From positions 1 to 64,000 of the forward strand of contig CAVROM010000008.1 of the NCBI GenBank assembly GCA_963722815.1: a stretch of 64,000 nt of DNA. Reading direction: 5' to 3'. The translations under genes and the position numbers were made by a program. The notes beneath the pieces are model-generated. The model had not been told where the DNA came from. It ran no database searches and saw only the letters and a list, made by a program, of their open reading frames with translations. This document shows positions 9,658 through 18,153 of the stretch, one piece after another (position 1 is the stretch's first letter; the number at the start of each line of letters is the position of its first letter). Source of the DNA: DASQFQ01 sp963722815. GTDB taxonomy: Bacteria; Actinomycetota; Thermoleophilia; Solirubrobacterales; Solirubrobacteraceae.

Positions 9658-10618
9658 CACCTGGGTCACGGTCCCGAACTCGGTCGGCTGACGCAGCTTG
9701 CCCTTGCGGATCGGCCGGGCGTCGGGGTCGCTCATCGAGACCAGCCTGTCGGTGATCTTCTGGCCCGCCAGGCGACGGGTGATCTGTTCGCAGACCTTGC
9801 GGCGCGCTCGGCGATCTGCTCGATCCGCTGCGGCGGCTCGCAGCTTCGCGCGGCGCCGCGCCGCGGGCGCGGGCGCGCAGGGCCGCGGCCAGGCGGCGCG
9901 CCTCGTGCACCGAGCGCCCGGCCAGCTCGCCGGCCTCGCCGGTCAAGCGCAGCGCCGTCGGCTTGCCCTGGCCGGTGCGGGCCGCCAACGTCCGGTTCAG
10001 GCGGCGCAGCCGGTCGGCGACGGCCCGCGAGCGGTCGCGCACGCGCGGCGCGTCCCGTCCCGCCAGCTCGCTGGCCTTGGCGGCCTCGGCGGCCAGCATC
10101 CGCGTCGCGTCCTGGGCCAGCCCGAGATCGGTCGGATACCGGATGTCGGACTCGATCACCGTCGAGTCGATCCGGACCGCACGCGCGATGAACCGCCGCT
10201 GGGCCCGGCGCCGGTGGCGCGCTCGATCACCGCCATCGTGATCTGCTCGACGACCTCCGGACCGAGTCGGCGCACGAGCTTTCGGATCGTCGACTCGTCC
10301 GGCACCCGCTCGCTGAGTGCGATCCGGCAGAACCGCCGCAGATGCAGCGAGTCAGAAACCTCGCGCACCAGCGTTTCATAGCCCCAACCGCTGCGAGCGC
10401 GCCTTGACGACCATCAGCCGCACGAAGCGCCCCATCGGCACCGACGGCCGGCCATGACCCGCCGCTTGAGGACTCCACGCCGCCTCGATCGGCGCCAACA
10501 GCGCCTGATCCTCGAGCAGCCGATCCAGCGCCGCGAGATCGCCCGGCAACTCGGCGACCTCCACCGGCAACCCCAGATCGAACAGCGACTCAACCTGCCC
10601 ACCCGACAGCCGCAGCAC
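9658..10618 (-). mobile_element. Decayed IS5-superfamily (IS1182-like) transposase remnant
   Basis: Fragments in several frames read together as the N-terminal two thirds of an IS1182-type DDE transposase. They start MLRLSGGQVESLFDLGLPVE (10618), then ALDRLLEDQALLAPIEAAW, PMGRFVRLMVVKARS, REVSDSLHLRRFCRIAL, ERVPDESTIRKLVRRLG, VIESDIRYPTDLGLAQDA and finally DPDARPIRKGKLRQPTEFG. The conserved order leaves little doubt about the family. The frame breaks at least near 10378, 10200-10160 and 9850. The C-terminal third, with the later catalytic residues, is missing after PTEFG, where the sequence joins the ychF terminator. No terminal inverted repeats were found. It cannot encode a working transposase. 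Confidence 0.8.
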
Positions 10619-10635
10619 CGATCAGCCTCCAAATC

Positions 10636-11004
10636 CTAGCCGCCCACCCAGCGCTTCGCGTCCTCGAGCTCCGAGACGGCGAAGACCCGCGTCTCGCCCG
10701 GGATCATCCATTCGAACAGGCGCGTCGCGTGCGCCATCCAGCCGATGTCGGTCACGATCGCCGACCGCTTCCAGTCGCGCGGATGCCGGATCAGGTCGCC
10801 GCCGAGCTTCGCGTCGGACCAGAGCGCGGAGGGCTCGATCTCCTCGAGGTCCTCGATCAGGTACAGCGTCCGCAGGCCGCCGCCGGCGTCGACCGCGGCG
10901 TGCAGCGCAGGCGAAAGCACGTCCCGATAGTCCCTCGGCTCGATGCGCCCGCTGGCGCGGAAACCGAGCGTGCCCGCCGGCATGCCTTCGAGGCGCTCGA
11001 CCAC
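10636..11004 (-). CDS. SpoIIAA-like STAS-domain protein
   Basis: A 122-aa soluble protein starting VERLEGMPAGTLGFRASGRI with the pattern of the SpoIIAA-like (PF11964) group: GxIxxxDY near residue 20, TLYLIEDLEEI near 45, KLGGDLIRHPRDWKRSAIVTD and a closing ELEDAKRWVGG. Members are annotated as STAS-like; their partners are mostly unknown. GTG 11004 is preceded by TACGCT ending 6 nt upstream. It is divergent from the REC-GGDEF gene and transcribed toward the transposase remnant. Confidence 0.78.
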   Translation of the reverse strand: MVERLEGMPAGTLGFRASGRIEPRDYRDVLSPALHAAVDAGGGLRTLYLIEDLEEIEPSALWSDAKLGGDLIRHPRDWKRSAIVTDIGWMAHATRLFEWMIPGETRVFAVSELEDAKRWVGG

Positions 11005-11010
11005 GCCAAA

Positions 11011-11061
11011 AGCGTAGCCGACAGGGTGTCTGACCCCTGGCCAGGGTTCACGCCGTAGGCT
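11011..11061. promoter_or_regulatory. Divergent promoter region with a 12-bp perfect palindrome
   Basis: Minus TACGCT (11016-11011) and plus TAGGCT (11056-11061) flank CCCTGGCCAGGG (11035-11046), a perfect 12-bp palindrome in the -35 region of both genes. Likely an operator, though the binding protein is unknown. Confidence 0.45.
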
Positions 11062-11069
11062 CCGCCGCC

Positions 11070-11931
11070 ATGGAAGGGGGTCCCGGCCGCGTGCTGGTTG
11101 TCGCCGAGGGCGGCCACGAGCCGCTCGTTCGCGCGCTCGTCGCGGAGGGGCACGAGGCCGACGGTCGGCTGCCCGCGGAGGCGCTCGGGCCGCCGCCCGA
11201 CGTCATCGTCGTCGTCCGCGCCGACCCCGGCGCCGCGGTGCTCGCCGCGCTGGAGCGGCGGGCGCAGGTGCCGGTGGCGCCGGTGATCGTGCTCAGCGGC
11301 TCGGCGCCGGCGAAGATCCGCGCGTCGCTGCTGCGCGCCGGCGCGCACACCTGCCTACCCGACCCCGTCGACCCGGGCGAGCTGATGGCGGCGGTGGCCG
11401 CCGCGCTGGCCGTCAAGCGCGCCCGCGACGTCGACCCGGAGGCCGAGGGCCTCACCGACCCGGTGACCGGCCTCGGCAACCGCCGCCTCGGGCGAACGCG
11501 AGCTGGATCTCTTCGTGGCCCGCTCCACCCGCCACGGCCACGCGCTCGCGCTCGTCAAGGCCGGGCTCGACGGCTTCGACGCGCTCCCGCCCGAGGCCGC
11601 GGACGCCGTCCTCCACGATGCCGGCGCCGCCTCGCCCGCACGCTGCGCAGCGGCGACGTGATCGTCCGCTGGGAGGCCGACGAGTTCCTGATGATGCTCC
11701 CCGACACCGACCGCGAGGGCACCCACCGCGCCGCCGAGCGCTTGAGCCGGTGCATCTCCGCCGCCCCGTTCACGGTCGGCGCCGACACCGTCGAGCTCAC
11801 CGCCTCGGTCGGCTGGGCGGGCTGGCTCGGCGAGGACCCGAGCGAGTTCAAGCTCCGGGTCGACCGGTGGCTCGGCCAGGCGCGCGAGGCGGGCGGCGAC
11901 GCCGTCCGCCCGGGCCCGGGAGCCCAGCTAG
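11070..11931 (+). CDS. Receiver-like plus GGDEF-like protein, both domains degenerate; two frameshifts
   Basis: Residues 1-115 follow the receiver fold (RVLVVAEGG at the N-terminus, VIVLSGSAPAKI, AGAHTCLPDPVD). The usual phospho-accepting Asp after the third strand is not there (DVIVVVRAD) and the invariant Lys is replaced (DPVD for KPF). After a DPVTGLGNRR linker comes a diguanylate-cyclase-like domain whose signature reads WEADEF instead of GGDEF. Two indels near 11495 and 11625 interrupt it; the middle frame gives ERELDLFVARSTRHGHALA. It is probably inactive as a cyclase and may act as a binding or dimerisation module. After one more indel near 11920 the gene would stop at TAG 11929-11931, sharing CTAG with the convergent gene. 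Confidence 0.7.
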
Positions 11932-12390
11932 CCGCGCGGGATATCGCCGCGGAAGCGCCCGGAGGCCATGCTCCGGGTCGTGGACGTTGATCGACGCCCC
12001 CTCGGACTGCAGCTCGGCGAGCGTCACGACGTTGACGAGCGTCTTCGACCCATCGCCCTCGACGTTGTCGAGGTTGGCCCAGATGCGCGGGTTCTGGAGC
12101 GTTGGCTCCTGGCTGCAGGGCCCGGTGTGGATGTGCGCCGGGAGGGAGTCGTTCCCGCGCTTGTCGAGCGTGAGCGTCACCGTCATGTCGTCCTTGGCGC
12201 CCGGGACGAGCCGCGCGGTGCCGGACACGCCGGAATGATGCGCCGGCTCGAGCGGGATCTCCAGCGGCTTCGGCGCGGGGGTCGCGGCGGCGGCGCGCTG
12301 CTTCCCGTCGCCACCGCCGTTGGCGAGCGCCAGCGCGGCGCCCCCGACGCACAACAGGATCACCATCACGGCGACGGCCTTGGCGCTCAT
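11928..12390 (-). CDS. Secreted CHRD/SOD-like beta-barrel protein
   Basis: An N-terminal signal peptide or anchor (MSAKAVAVMVILLCVGGAALALANGG) precedes about 120 residues including GVSGTARLVPG, MTVTLTLDKR and the PAHIHTGPC block. This is the pattern of CHRD and Cu/Zn-SOD-like extracellular domains of actinobacteria. The histidines could bind metal, but no catalytic set can be claimed. An indel near 11985 breaks the last codons; the corrected end is SGRFRGDIPRG-TAG at 11930-11928. ATG 12390 overlaps the stop of the upstream DUF4242-like gene. It is the last gene of a three-gene overlapping operon with an exported first product. Confidence 0.65.
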
Positions 12391-12647
12391 CGCGGGTCTC
12401 CTCCTTCGACGATCCGCTGGTACTCGAGGGCGGCGCGCCGGCTCGCCTCGCCGACCGCCTCCGGCGACGGCGCTTCGAAGACGAGGAAGCACGCGTCGTC
12501 TTCCGCGACGTAGACGGAGCGGATCCACCGCACCGTGACGCCCTCGCTCGCAAGCTCCTCGACGGCCGCGCGCGCCCGCTCGCCGGCGACGGCGAGCGAC
12601 GCCGCGCCGGCGGAGGGGAACTGCAGCTCGACGAGGAAGTTCCTCAT
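12387..12647 (-). CDS. DUF4242-like (nickel-binding SCO4226-type) small protein
   Basis: An 86-aa protein with RNFLVELQFPSAG, VRWIRSVYVAEDDACFLVFEA and a C-terminal AVGEASRRAAL helix, the ferredoxin-like layout of DUF4242 proteins. That group includes a described nickel-binding Streptomyces protein; conservation of metal ligands cannot be judged here. ATG 12647 lies in a TGATG overlap with the secreted gene upstream, and its stop overlaps the next start (ATGA). Confidence 0.65.
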   Translation of the reverse strand: MRNFLVELQFPSAGAASLAVAGERARAAVEELASEGVTVRWIRSVYVAEDDACFLVFEAPSPEAVGEASRRAALEYQRIVEGGDPR

Positions 12648-13130
12648 CACTTCAGGCGCACCACGTAGAAGAGGGCCGTGTTGACCCCGGTGGCCGGTGA
12701 ACTGGAGGAACCCGCCGCCCTCGACGCTGCCGCGGGCTCGGGCGAATGCGCCGGTGCCGGAGCTGATGCTGCCCTTGCCTCGCTGGATGGTGAGGCTCTC
12801 CGTCGGCAGGAGCTCGTGCAGCGTCATCGGCGCGGTCACACTGCCGCGGGCGAAGCCGAGCGTGAACGTGGCGTCCACAGTCTGGCGGCAGAACGGGACG
12901 AGCGGGTCGCATCCGACGATCGAGTGGACACAGCTCTGGCCGGTGCCGAGCGGCTTGCCGCGCAGCGAGACCAGGTCGAACGGGATGCCGAAGAGCGTCG
13001 CGTCGGCGCACGTCACCGCGCGGTCGGCGAGGCGGACCTCGAAGGGGATCGTGCGGTCGCTCGCGTGGGCGGGCGCCGCAGCCAGCGCGAGCCCGCAGGC
13101 CAGCGCCGCAATCGTGCAGAGGATCTTCAT
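12647..13130 (-). CDS. Secreted protein, possibly allene-oxide-cyclase-barrel-like, one frameshift
   Basis: A clear signal peptide (MKILCTIAALACGLALAAAP, cut near AHA-SD) is followed by a domain of about 140 aa with paired cysteines (AVTCADA, GQSCVHSIVGCD). A repeated strand pattern GKGSISSGTGAFARARGSVE recalls dirigent or allene-oxide-cyclase barrels; this is a weak pattern call. The frame shifts near 12700; the corrected C-terminus is GVNTALFYVVRLK with TGA at 12649-12647 overlapping the next ATG. Without correction it appears falsely fused to the DUF4242-like protein. Confidence 0.6.
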
Positions 13131-13202
13131 GGGGCGACGATCCAGAGCGCCGGTAACGAATCGCTAATCGCTGGTAGCGTCGGCCGGACAGAGGAGGCAG
13201 CG

Positions 13203-15920
13203 ATCGACTTCCGGATCCTGGGTCCGTTGGAGGTAGCGGAAGCAGGCAGCGTCCTGGCCCTCGGCCGCGGCCGCCGGCGCGCGCTGCTCGGGATGCTGCT
13301 GCTGCGGGCGAACGAGGTCGTCGCCCAGGACACGCTCGTCGACGCGCTGTGGGGCGAGTCGCCGCCCCCGACGGCGCTGACCGCGCTGCACGGCCAGGTC
13401 TCGCGGCTCCGGCGGCTGCTGGGTGACGACCGCCTGCAGACACGGCCGCCCGGCTACCTGCTTCGGGTCGAGCACGAGGAGCTCGACGTCCATCGCTTCC
13501 AGCGGCTGCTCGCCCAGGAGCGCTACGAGGAGGCGCTGGCGCTGTGGCGCGGGCCGCCGCTGTCGGACCTCGCCTTCGAGTCGTTCGCGCAGGGCGAGAT
13601 CGCGCGGCTCGAGGAGCTGCGCCTCGCCGCGCTCGAGCGTCAATTCGAGCGCGAGCTCGCCGAGGGCCGCCACGTCGAGGTGGCCGGGCCGCTGGCGGCC
13701 GCGATCCGCGACCAGCCCCTGCGCGAGCGCTTCGCGGCTCAGCTGATGCTGGCGCTGTATCGCGCCGGTCGCCAGGCCGACGCCCTCGAGGCGTTCCAGC
13801 AGGCGCGGGGCCGGCTCGTCGATGAGCTCGGGCTCGAGCCCGGCGAGGAGCTCCAGACGCTCCAGCGCAAGATCCTCGACCACGACGCCGCCCTCGACCG
13901 CGCGGCGCCGGCCCGCCGCCGGACGCGGCTACCCGCCTCGCCCAGCTCTTTCGTCGGCCGCCGGCGCGAGCTCGAGCACCTGCGCGAGCTGCTCCAGCGG
14001 CCGGGTGCGCGCCTCCTCACGCTCACGGGCGCGGGTGGGTCGGGCAAGACACGGCTCGCGCTCGAGATCGCCCGCCGGCTGGAGGAGCGCTTCGCCGACG
14101 GCGCCTGCTTCGTGCCGCTCGCGGCGGTCGGCGACGCCGAGCTCGTCGCGCCCGCGATCGCGCAGGCCATCGACCTGCGCCCGGCGCCCGGACAGCCGGT
14201 CGGAGAGGCGCTGACGGCGTTCGTGCGCGAGCGCGACATGCTGCTGATCCTCGACAACTTCGAGCACCTCCTCGATGCCGCGCCGATCGTCTCGGAGCTG
14301 CTCGCGGCCGCGCCGCAGCTGACGGTCCTCGCGACGAGCAGGACGCACCTCAACCTCTACGGCGAGAACGAGTACGCGGTGCCGCCGCTGGGCTTGGAGC
14401 GCGAGGCGGTCGCGCTGTTCGCCGACCGGGCGCGGGCCGCGCGCGCCGGCTTCGCGCTGGCCGAGGCCAACACCGGGGCGGTCAGTGCGATCTGCGTGCG
14501 CCTCGACGGACTCCCGCTCGCGATCGAGCTGGCGGCCGCGCGCGTCCGCACGCTCGACCCGGACGAGATCCTGGACCGGCTCCAGCACCGGCTCGAGCTG
14601 CTCACCGGCGGCCCGCGCGACGTGCACGCGCGCCAGCGCACGTTGCGCGACACGCTGCGCTGGAGCTACGACCTGTTGCCGGCGGCCGAGCAGCGGCTGT
14701 TCGCGCGGCTCGGGGTGTTCGCGGGCGGATGGTCCGCCCGCGCGGCCGCGCTGGTCTGCGGCGAGGCCGGCGGGCTCGCAACCCTTGCCGAACAGAACCT
14801 GATCCGGGCCGACGGGGAGCGCTTCAGCATGCTCGAGACGATCCGCGAGCTGGCGCTGGAGGAGCTCGCCGCCGCCGGCGAGGAGCAGCGGGTCCGCGCC
14901 CGCCATGCGGGCTGGCTGCTCGGAGTCGCCGAGGAAGGCGGCCCGAACCGCCGCGGCAGCGCCCGCGCGGCGTGGCTCGAGCACGCGGCCGAGGAGCGCG
15001 AGAACCTGTACGCCGCGCTCACCTGGAGCGCGTCCGAGGCCGGCGACCCCGAGACCGGGCAGCGGATCGCCGCGGCCCTGCAGCCGTACTGGACCGCGCA
15101 CGGGCTCTTCGACGAGGGCCGGCGCTTCCTCGCGGCGCTGCGCTCGCGCTCCCGCGAGCCGACCCTCGGGCGCGCGCGGGCGCTCGCTGTCGCGGGCTGG
15201 CTCGAGGGGATCGACGGCAACGCCGCGAAGTGCGAGCCCGCCTGCCGCGAGAGCCTCTCGCTCCTGCCCGCGGGCGAGGAGTGGTACCGCGCGATCTGCC
15301 TCAACCTGCTCGGCACCATGGCCCGGCTGAGCGGCCGGCTCGCGGAGGCGCGGCAGCGTTACGAGGAGGCGCTGGCCGTCGCCGCCGAGCGCGACCTCTG
15401 GTTCCCGGCCGCGCTCGCGTGGGCGAACACCGGCACGCTGTACGAGCTCGAAGACCGGCACCGGGAGGCGCTCGAGAGCCACGAACGCTCGGTCGCGATC
15501 GCGCATGACGGAGGCGACGGCTGGATGACGGCCATGTGCATGGTCAACCTGGGGCGCGCCGCCAGGCACGCGCGCGACGTCGAGCGGGCGACCGCGCTGT
15601 ACGGCGAGGCGCTCCGGACCTTCGTGCGGCTCGAGAACACCTGGGGCGTCGCGGTCTGCCTCGACGGCTTCGCCTGCCTGGCCGCCGAGCGTGGCGACTT
15701 CCTCGGCGCGGCCCGGATGTACGGCGCCGAGGCGGCGGTCAGGGAGCGCGCCGGGGTCGTGCCGTGGCGCACGATCCAGGCCGAGCACAACGTGGGCGTC
15801 CGGGCGGCGTCGGCCGCGCTCGGCGAGGCGGCGTGGGCGAGCGCGCAGGCGCAGGGCGCGGCGCTCAGCGAGGGGGAGGCGATCGCGGACGCGCTCGCGT
15901 TCGCCGCCGCCGAGGGGTAG
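13203..15920 (+). CDS. AfsR/SARP-type transcriptional regulator with NB-ARC ATPase and TPR domains
   Basis: About 905 aa. The N-terminal OmpR-like winged helix (DFRILGPLEV, then TALHGQVSRLRRLLGD) is followed by the bacterial transcriptional activator domain (residues ~100-240). Next come an NB-ARC ATPase with P-loop GAGGSGKTRLALE (~276) and LLILDNFEHL, and C-terminal TPR repeats (~600-880). Proteins of this architecture activate secondary-metabolite or stress genes after ligand- or ATP-dependent oligomerisation. The ribosome binding site GAGGAGG sits just before, but the first codon in frame is ATC 13203; no ATG, GTG or TTG is in frame near it, so a base was probably lost. TAGCGT at 13175-13180 is a likely -10. 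A target could be the following hydrolase, but this is only proximity. Confidence 0.88.
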   Translation: MDFRILGPLEVAEAGSVLALGRGRRRALLGMLLLRANEVVAQDTLVDALWGESPPPTALTALHGQVSRLRRLLGDDRLQTRPPGYLLRVEHEELDVHRFQRLLAQERYEEALALWRGPPLSDLAFESFAQGEIARLEELRLAALERQFERELAEGRHVEVAGPLAAAIRDQPLRERFAAQLMLALYRAGRQADALEAFQQARGRLVDELGLEPGEELQTLQRKILDHDAALDRAAPARRRTRLPASPSSFVGRRRELEHLRELLQRPGARLLTLTGAGGSGKTRLALEIARRLEERFADGACFVPLAAVGDAELVAPAIAQAIDLRPAPGQPVGEALTAFVRERDMLLILDNFEHLLDAAPIVSELLAAAPQLTVLATSRTHLNLYGENEYAVPPLGLEREAVALFADRARAARAGFALAEANTGAVSAICVRLDGLPLAIELAAARVRTLDPDEILDRLQHRLELLTGGPRDVHARQRTLRDTLRWSYDLLPAAEQRLFARLGVFAGGWSARAAALVCGEAGGLATLAEQNLIRADGERFSMLETIRELALEELAAAGEEQRVRARHAGWLLGVAEEGGPNRRGSARAAWLEHAAEERENLYAALTWSASEAGDPETGQRIAAALQPYWTAHGLFDEGRRFLAALRSRSREPTLGRARALAVAGWLEGIDGNAAKCEPACRESLSLLPAGEEWYRAICLNLLGTMARLSGRLAEARQRYEEALAVAAERDLWFPAALAWANTGTLYELEDRHREALESHERSVAIAHDGGDGWMTAMCMVNLGRAARHARDVERATALYGEALRTFVRLENTWGVAVCLDGFACLAAERGDFLGAARMYGAEAAVRERAGVVPWRTIQAEHNVGVRAASAALGEAAWASAQAQGAALSEGEAIADALAFAAAEG

Positions 15921-15956
15921 GTTCGATCACGAGTTCCCCTGCACAGGAGGTGTGTC

Positions 15957-16820
15957 GTGCCCGCCGCGATGACCGATGACGGAACCTCGATCTCCTACGA
16001 GTGCGCGGGCGAGGGGCCGCCGAACCTGCTGTGCATGCACGGCTGGGCAGGCTCGGGCCGCTACTTCGACGCAACGATCGAGCAGCTCGACCTCACCCGG
16101 CTGCGCGCGGTCACGTTCGACCTGCGGGGTCACCGGCGCTCCGATCCGGCCGGCGACGGCTTCACGCTCGACCGGATCGCCGCCGACGCGCTCGCCGTCG
16201 CCGACGCCGCGGGGCTCGACGAGTTCGTCGTCCTCGGCTTCAGCATGAGCGCCAAGTTCGCTCAGTACCTCGCGCTGGTCGCGCCTGAGCGCGTCGGCGG
16301 GCTGATCCTCGTGGCGGGCTGTCCCGCGGGCCAGATCCCGCTCCCCGCCGAACTCACCGACGACTGGCTCGGCCGCGAGGGCGACGCCGCGCGGATGACC
16401 GAGATCGCGACGGCCTACGCCTCGAACCCGATCGCGCCCGAGCTGCTCGAGCGCTTCGGGGAGGACGCGTCGACGATCCGCCGTGCGGCGCTCCAGGGCA
16501 CGCTTGACGCCGCGTGCGCGACCTCGTTCAGCGAGCGGGTCGGCGCGATCGTCGCACCGGCGCTCGTCGTCGGCGGGCGCCACGATGCGATGTTCACGCC
16601 CGAGCTGCTGCGGGAGGCTGTCGCCGGGCCGCTCCCGGGCGCGCGCCTCGCGCTGCTCGACGCCGGTCACGAGGTCGGGATCGAGTTGCCGGGCCAGCTC
16701 GCCGCGCTGGTCGAGGCCTTCCTCGGCGGCCTCGGGGAGCGACGGGTGGCGAAGGACGGCGCCCGCTTCGCGCGCGCCCTGGGGGCCAAGCCAGGCAGCT
16801 TGCTGCCTAGCGGGGGCTAG
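15957..16820 (+). CDS. Alpha/beta hydrolase
   Basis: A 287-aa cytosolic hydrolase. The oxyanion region is MHGWAGSGRYF, the nucleophile elbow GFSMSAKFA (G-x-S-x-S rather than G-x-S-x-G), the acid GGRHD and the base DAGHEVG. AGGAGGTG lies 8 nt before GTG 15957. The substrate is unknown. Its last 12 codons (GAKPGSLLPSGG) are the translation of the repeat at 16784-16816 that occurs twice more in the window next to other genes, so the natural C-terminus has been extended over that repeat. The stop shares CTAG with the convergent exonuclease gene. Confidence 0.85.
   Translation: MPAAMTDDGTSISYECAGEGPPNLLCMHGWAGSGRYFDATIEQLDLTRLRAVTFDLRGHRRSDPAGDGFTLDRIAADALAVADAAGLDEFVVLGFSMSAKFAQYLALVAPERVGGLILVAGCPAGQIPLPAELTDDWLGREGDAARMTEIATAYASNPIAPELLERFGEDASTIRRAALQGTLDAACATSFSERVGAIVAPALVVGGRHDAMFTPELLREAVAGPLPGARLALLDAGHEVGIELPGQLAALVEAFLGGLGERRVAKDGARFARALGAKPGSLLPSGG
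16784..16816 (+). repeat. 3'-end repeat, copy A
   Basis: Core AGGCAGCTTGCTGCCT (7-bp stem, 2-nt loop) preceded by GGCCAAGCC and followed by AGCGGGGG. The same element occurs at 43988-44024 and, reversed, at 63367-63400. Here it is translated as the C-terminus of the hydrolase. Confidence 0.75.
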
Positions 16821-17668
16821 GCCAGCTTCTGCAGGCGCTCGGCGAGCCGGTTCATCCCCAGCTCGCTGGCTGCCTTCGAACCACCGGCCCAGTCGGTCTC
16901 GCGGTCCTCGACGGTCTCCAGCTCCACCTCCACGAGCGTCGCGATCTCCTTGAACGAGCGCAGCTCGTCGGCCTGCTCGATCAGCGCACGCCGCACCGAC
17001 GGCTTCTCCCGGATCGCGCCGAGGATCGCGTGCTCGAGGTCGCCCTTGCGCTGGAGGATGTCCGCCGCCGTCTTGGCGCCGATGCCCTTGGCGCCGGGGA
17101 GCCCGTCGCTCGGGTCACCGCGCAGCGCGATGAAGTCCGGCACCTGCTCCGGCCCGATCCCGTACCACTCGCGCACCTCCTCCGGCCCCATCTCGGTGAA
17201 GCCCTTGCGCGCCTGCTGCATCAGCACATGCACGTTCTCGGTCGCGCACTGGAACATGTCGCGGTCGCCGGTGAAGATCAGCGCCTTCCCGCCCGCGCGC
17301 TCCTCCGCCAGCGCCAGCGAGTGCATCAGGTCGTCGGCCTCGAGCCCGGAGTGGTCGAGCACCTTCCACCCCAGCGCCTCGTACAGCCCCGGCGCCTTCG
17401 CCCACTGCACGGCCAGCCCGTCGGGCATCGGCGGGCGGTCGGCGTGGTAGGCGGGGAAGGCGTCGGTGCGGTACTCGGCTGCCTCGGCGCCGAAGCACAT
17501 GACGATCGCGCGCGGCGCGTGCTCCTCGATCACCTGCAGTGTCACGTTGACCGAGCCCAGCAGCGCGTTGGTCGGCTGGCCGTCAGGGCCTTTGATCGAG
17601 TCGGGCAGCGCGTAGAACGCGCGGTAGAGGAGATGCGGGGCGTCGCAGACGAGTAGCGGTCCGGCCAT
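16817..17668 (-). CDS. 5'-3' exonuclease (PolI N-terminal domain / Xni-like)
   Basis: A 283-aa stand-alone flap-endonuclease-type nuclease. VCDAPHLLYRAFYAL opens the PIN-like fold, and metal-binding acids appear in VMCFG, GLEADDLMHSL and FTGDRDMFQC. The helix-hairpin-helix GDPSDGLPGAKGIGAKTA binds the DNA backbone. It would remove RNA primers or flaps. No polymerase domain is attached. ATG 17668 has TAGGTT ending 8 nt upstream. The TAG stop (16819-16817) is back to back with that of the hydrolase. Confidence 0.9.
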   Translation of the reverse strand: MAGPLLVCDAPHLLYRAFYALPDSIKGPDGQPTNALLGSVNVTLQVIEEHAPRAIVMCFGAEAAEYRTDAFPAYHADRPPMPDGLAVQWAKAPGLYEALGWKVLDHSGLEADDLMHSLALAEERAGGKALIFTGDRDMFQCATENVHVLMQQARKGFTEMGPEEVREWYGIGPEQVPDFIALRGDPSDGLPGAKGIGAKTAADILQRKGDLEHAILGAIREKPSVRRALIEQADELRSFKEIATLVEVELETVEDRETDWAGGSKAASELGMNRLAERLQKLA

Positions 17669-17676
17669 GAACCCGC

Positions 17677-17686
17677 AACCTATAGT
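17677..17686. promoter_or_regulatory. Overlapping divergent -10-like elements
   Basis: Plus TATAGT (17681-17686) ends 8 nt before ATG 17695. On the minus strand the same bases give TATAGG/TAGGTT, ending 8-10 nt before ATG 17668. One AT-rich patch serves both directions. Confidence 0.55.
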
Positions 17687-17694
17687 GCCGCCCC

Positions 17695-18153
17695 ATGACC
17701 ACGACGATCACCGGACTTGACCAGCTCAAGGAGGCCGAGGGCAAGGAGCTCGGCACCAGCGACTGGCACGAGGTCACACAGAAGGACATCGACACGTTCG
17801 CCGACGTCACCGGCGACCACCAGTGGATCCACATCGACGTGGACCGCGCGAAGGAGACGCCGTTCGGCGGCACCATCGCCCACGGCTACTACACGCTCAG
17901 CCTCGCGCCCAAGTTCTCCGAGGAGATCATGAAGTTCGAGGGCTTCGCCTTCGGCATCAACTACGGGCTGAACAAGGTGCGCTTCCCGGCCCCGCTGCCG
18001 GTCGGCGGCAAGGTCCGGATGCACGCGAAGATCGTGAGCGTCGAGCCGATCCAGGGCGGCGCGCAGCTGACGCTCGGCTTCAACTTCGAGCACGAGGGCA
18101 GCGAGAAGCCGGTCTGCGTCGCCGAGACGCTCGTGCGGCTCTACGAAGGCTGA
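17695..18153 (+). CDS. MaoC-type (R)-specific enoyl-CoA hydratase
   Basis: A 152-aa single hot-dog domain. The hydratase 2 signature FADVTGDHQWIHIDVDRA carries the catalytic Asp and His; GGTIAHGYYTLSL follows. The enzyme hydrates trans-2-enoyl-CoA to the (R)-3-hydroxy form, linking beta-oxidation to other pathways. The start ATG 17695 has no Shine-Dalgarno but a close TATAGT. The 3' end overlaps the convergent HAD gene by 13 bp. Confidence 0.88.
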   Translation: MTTTITGLDQLKEAEGKELGTSDWHEVTQKDIDTFADVTGDHQWIHIDVDRAKETPFGGTIAHGYYTLSLAPKFSEEIMKFEGFAFGINYGLNKVRFPAPLPVGGKVRMHAKIVSVEPIQGGAQLTLGFNFEHEGSEKPVCVAETLVRLYEG

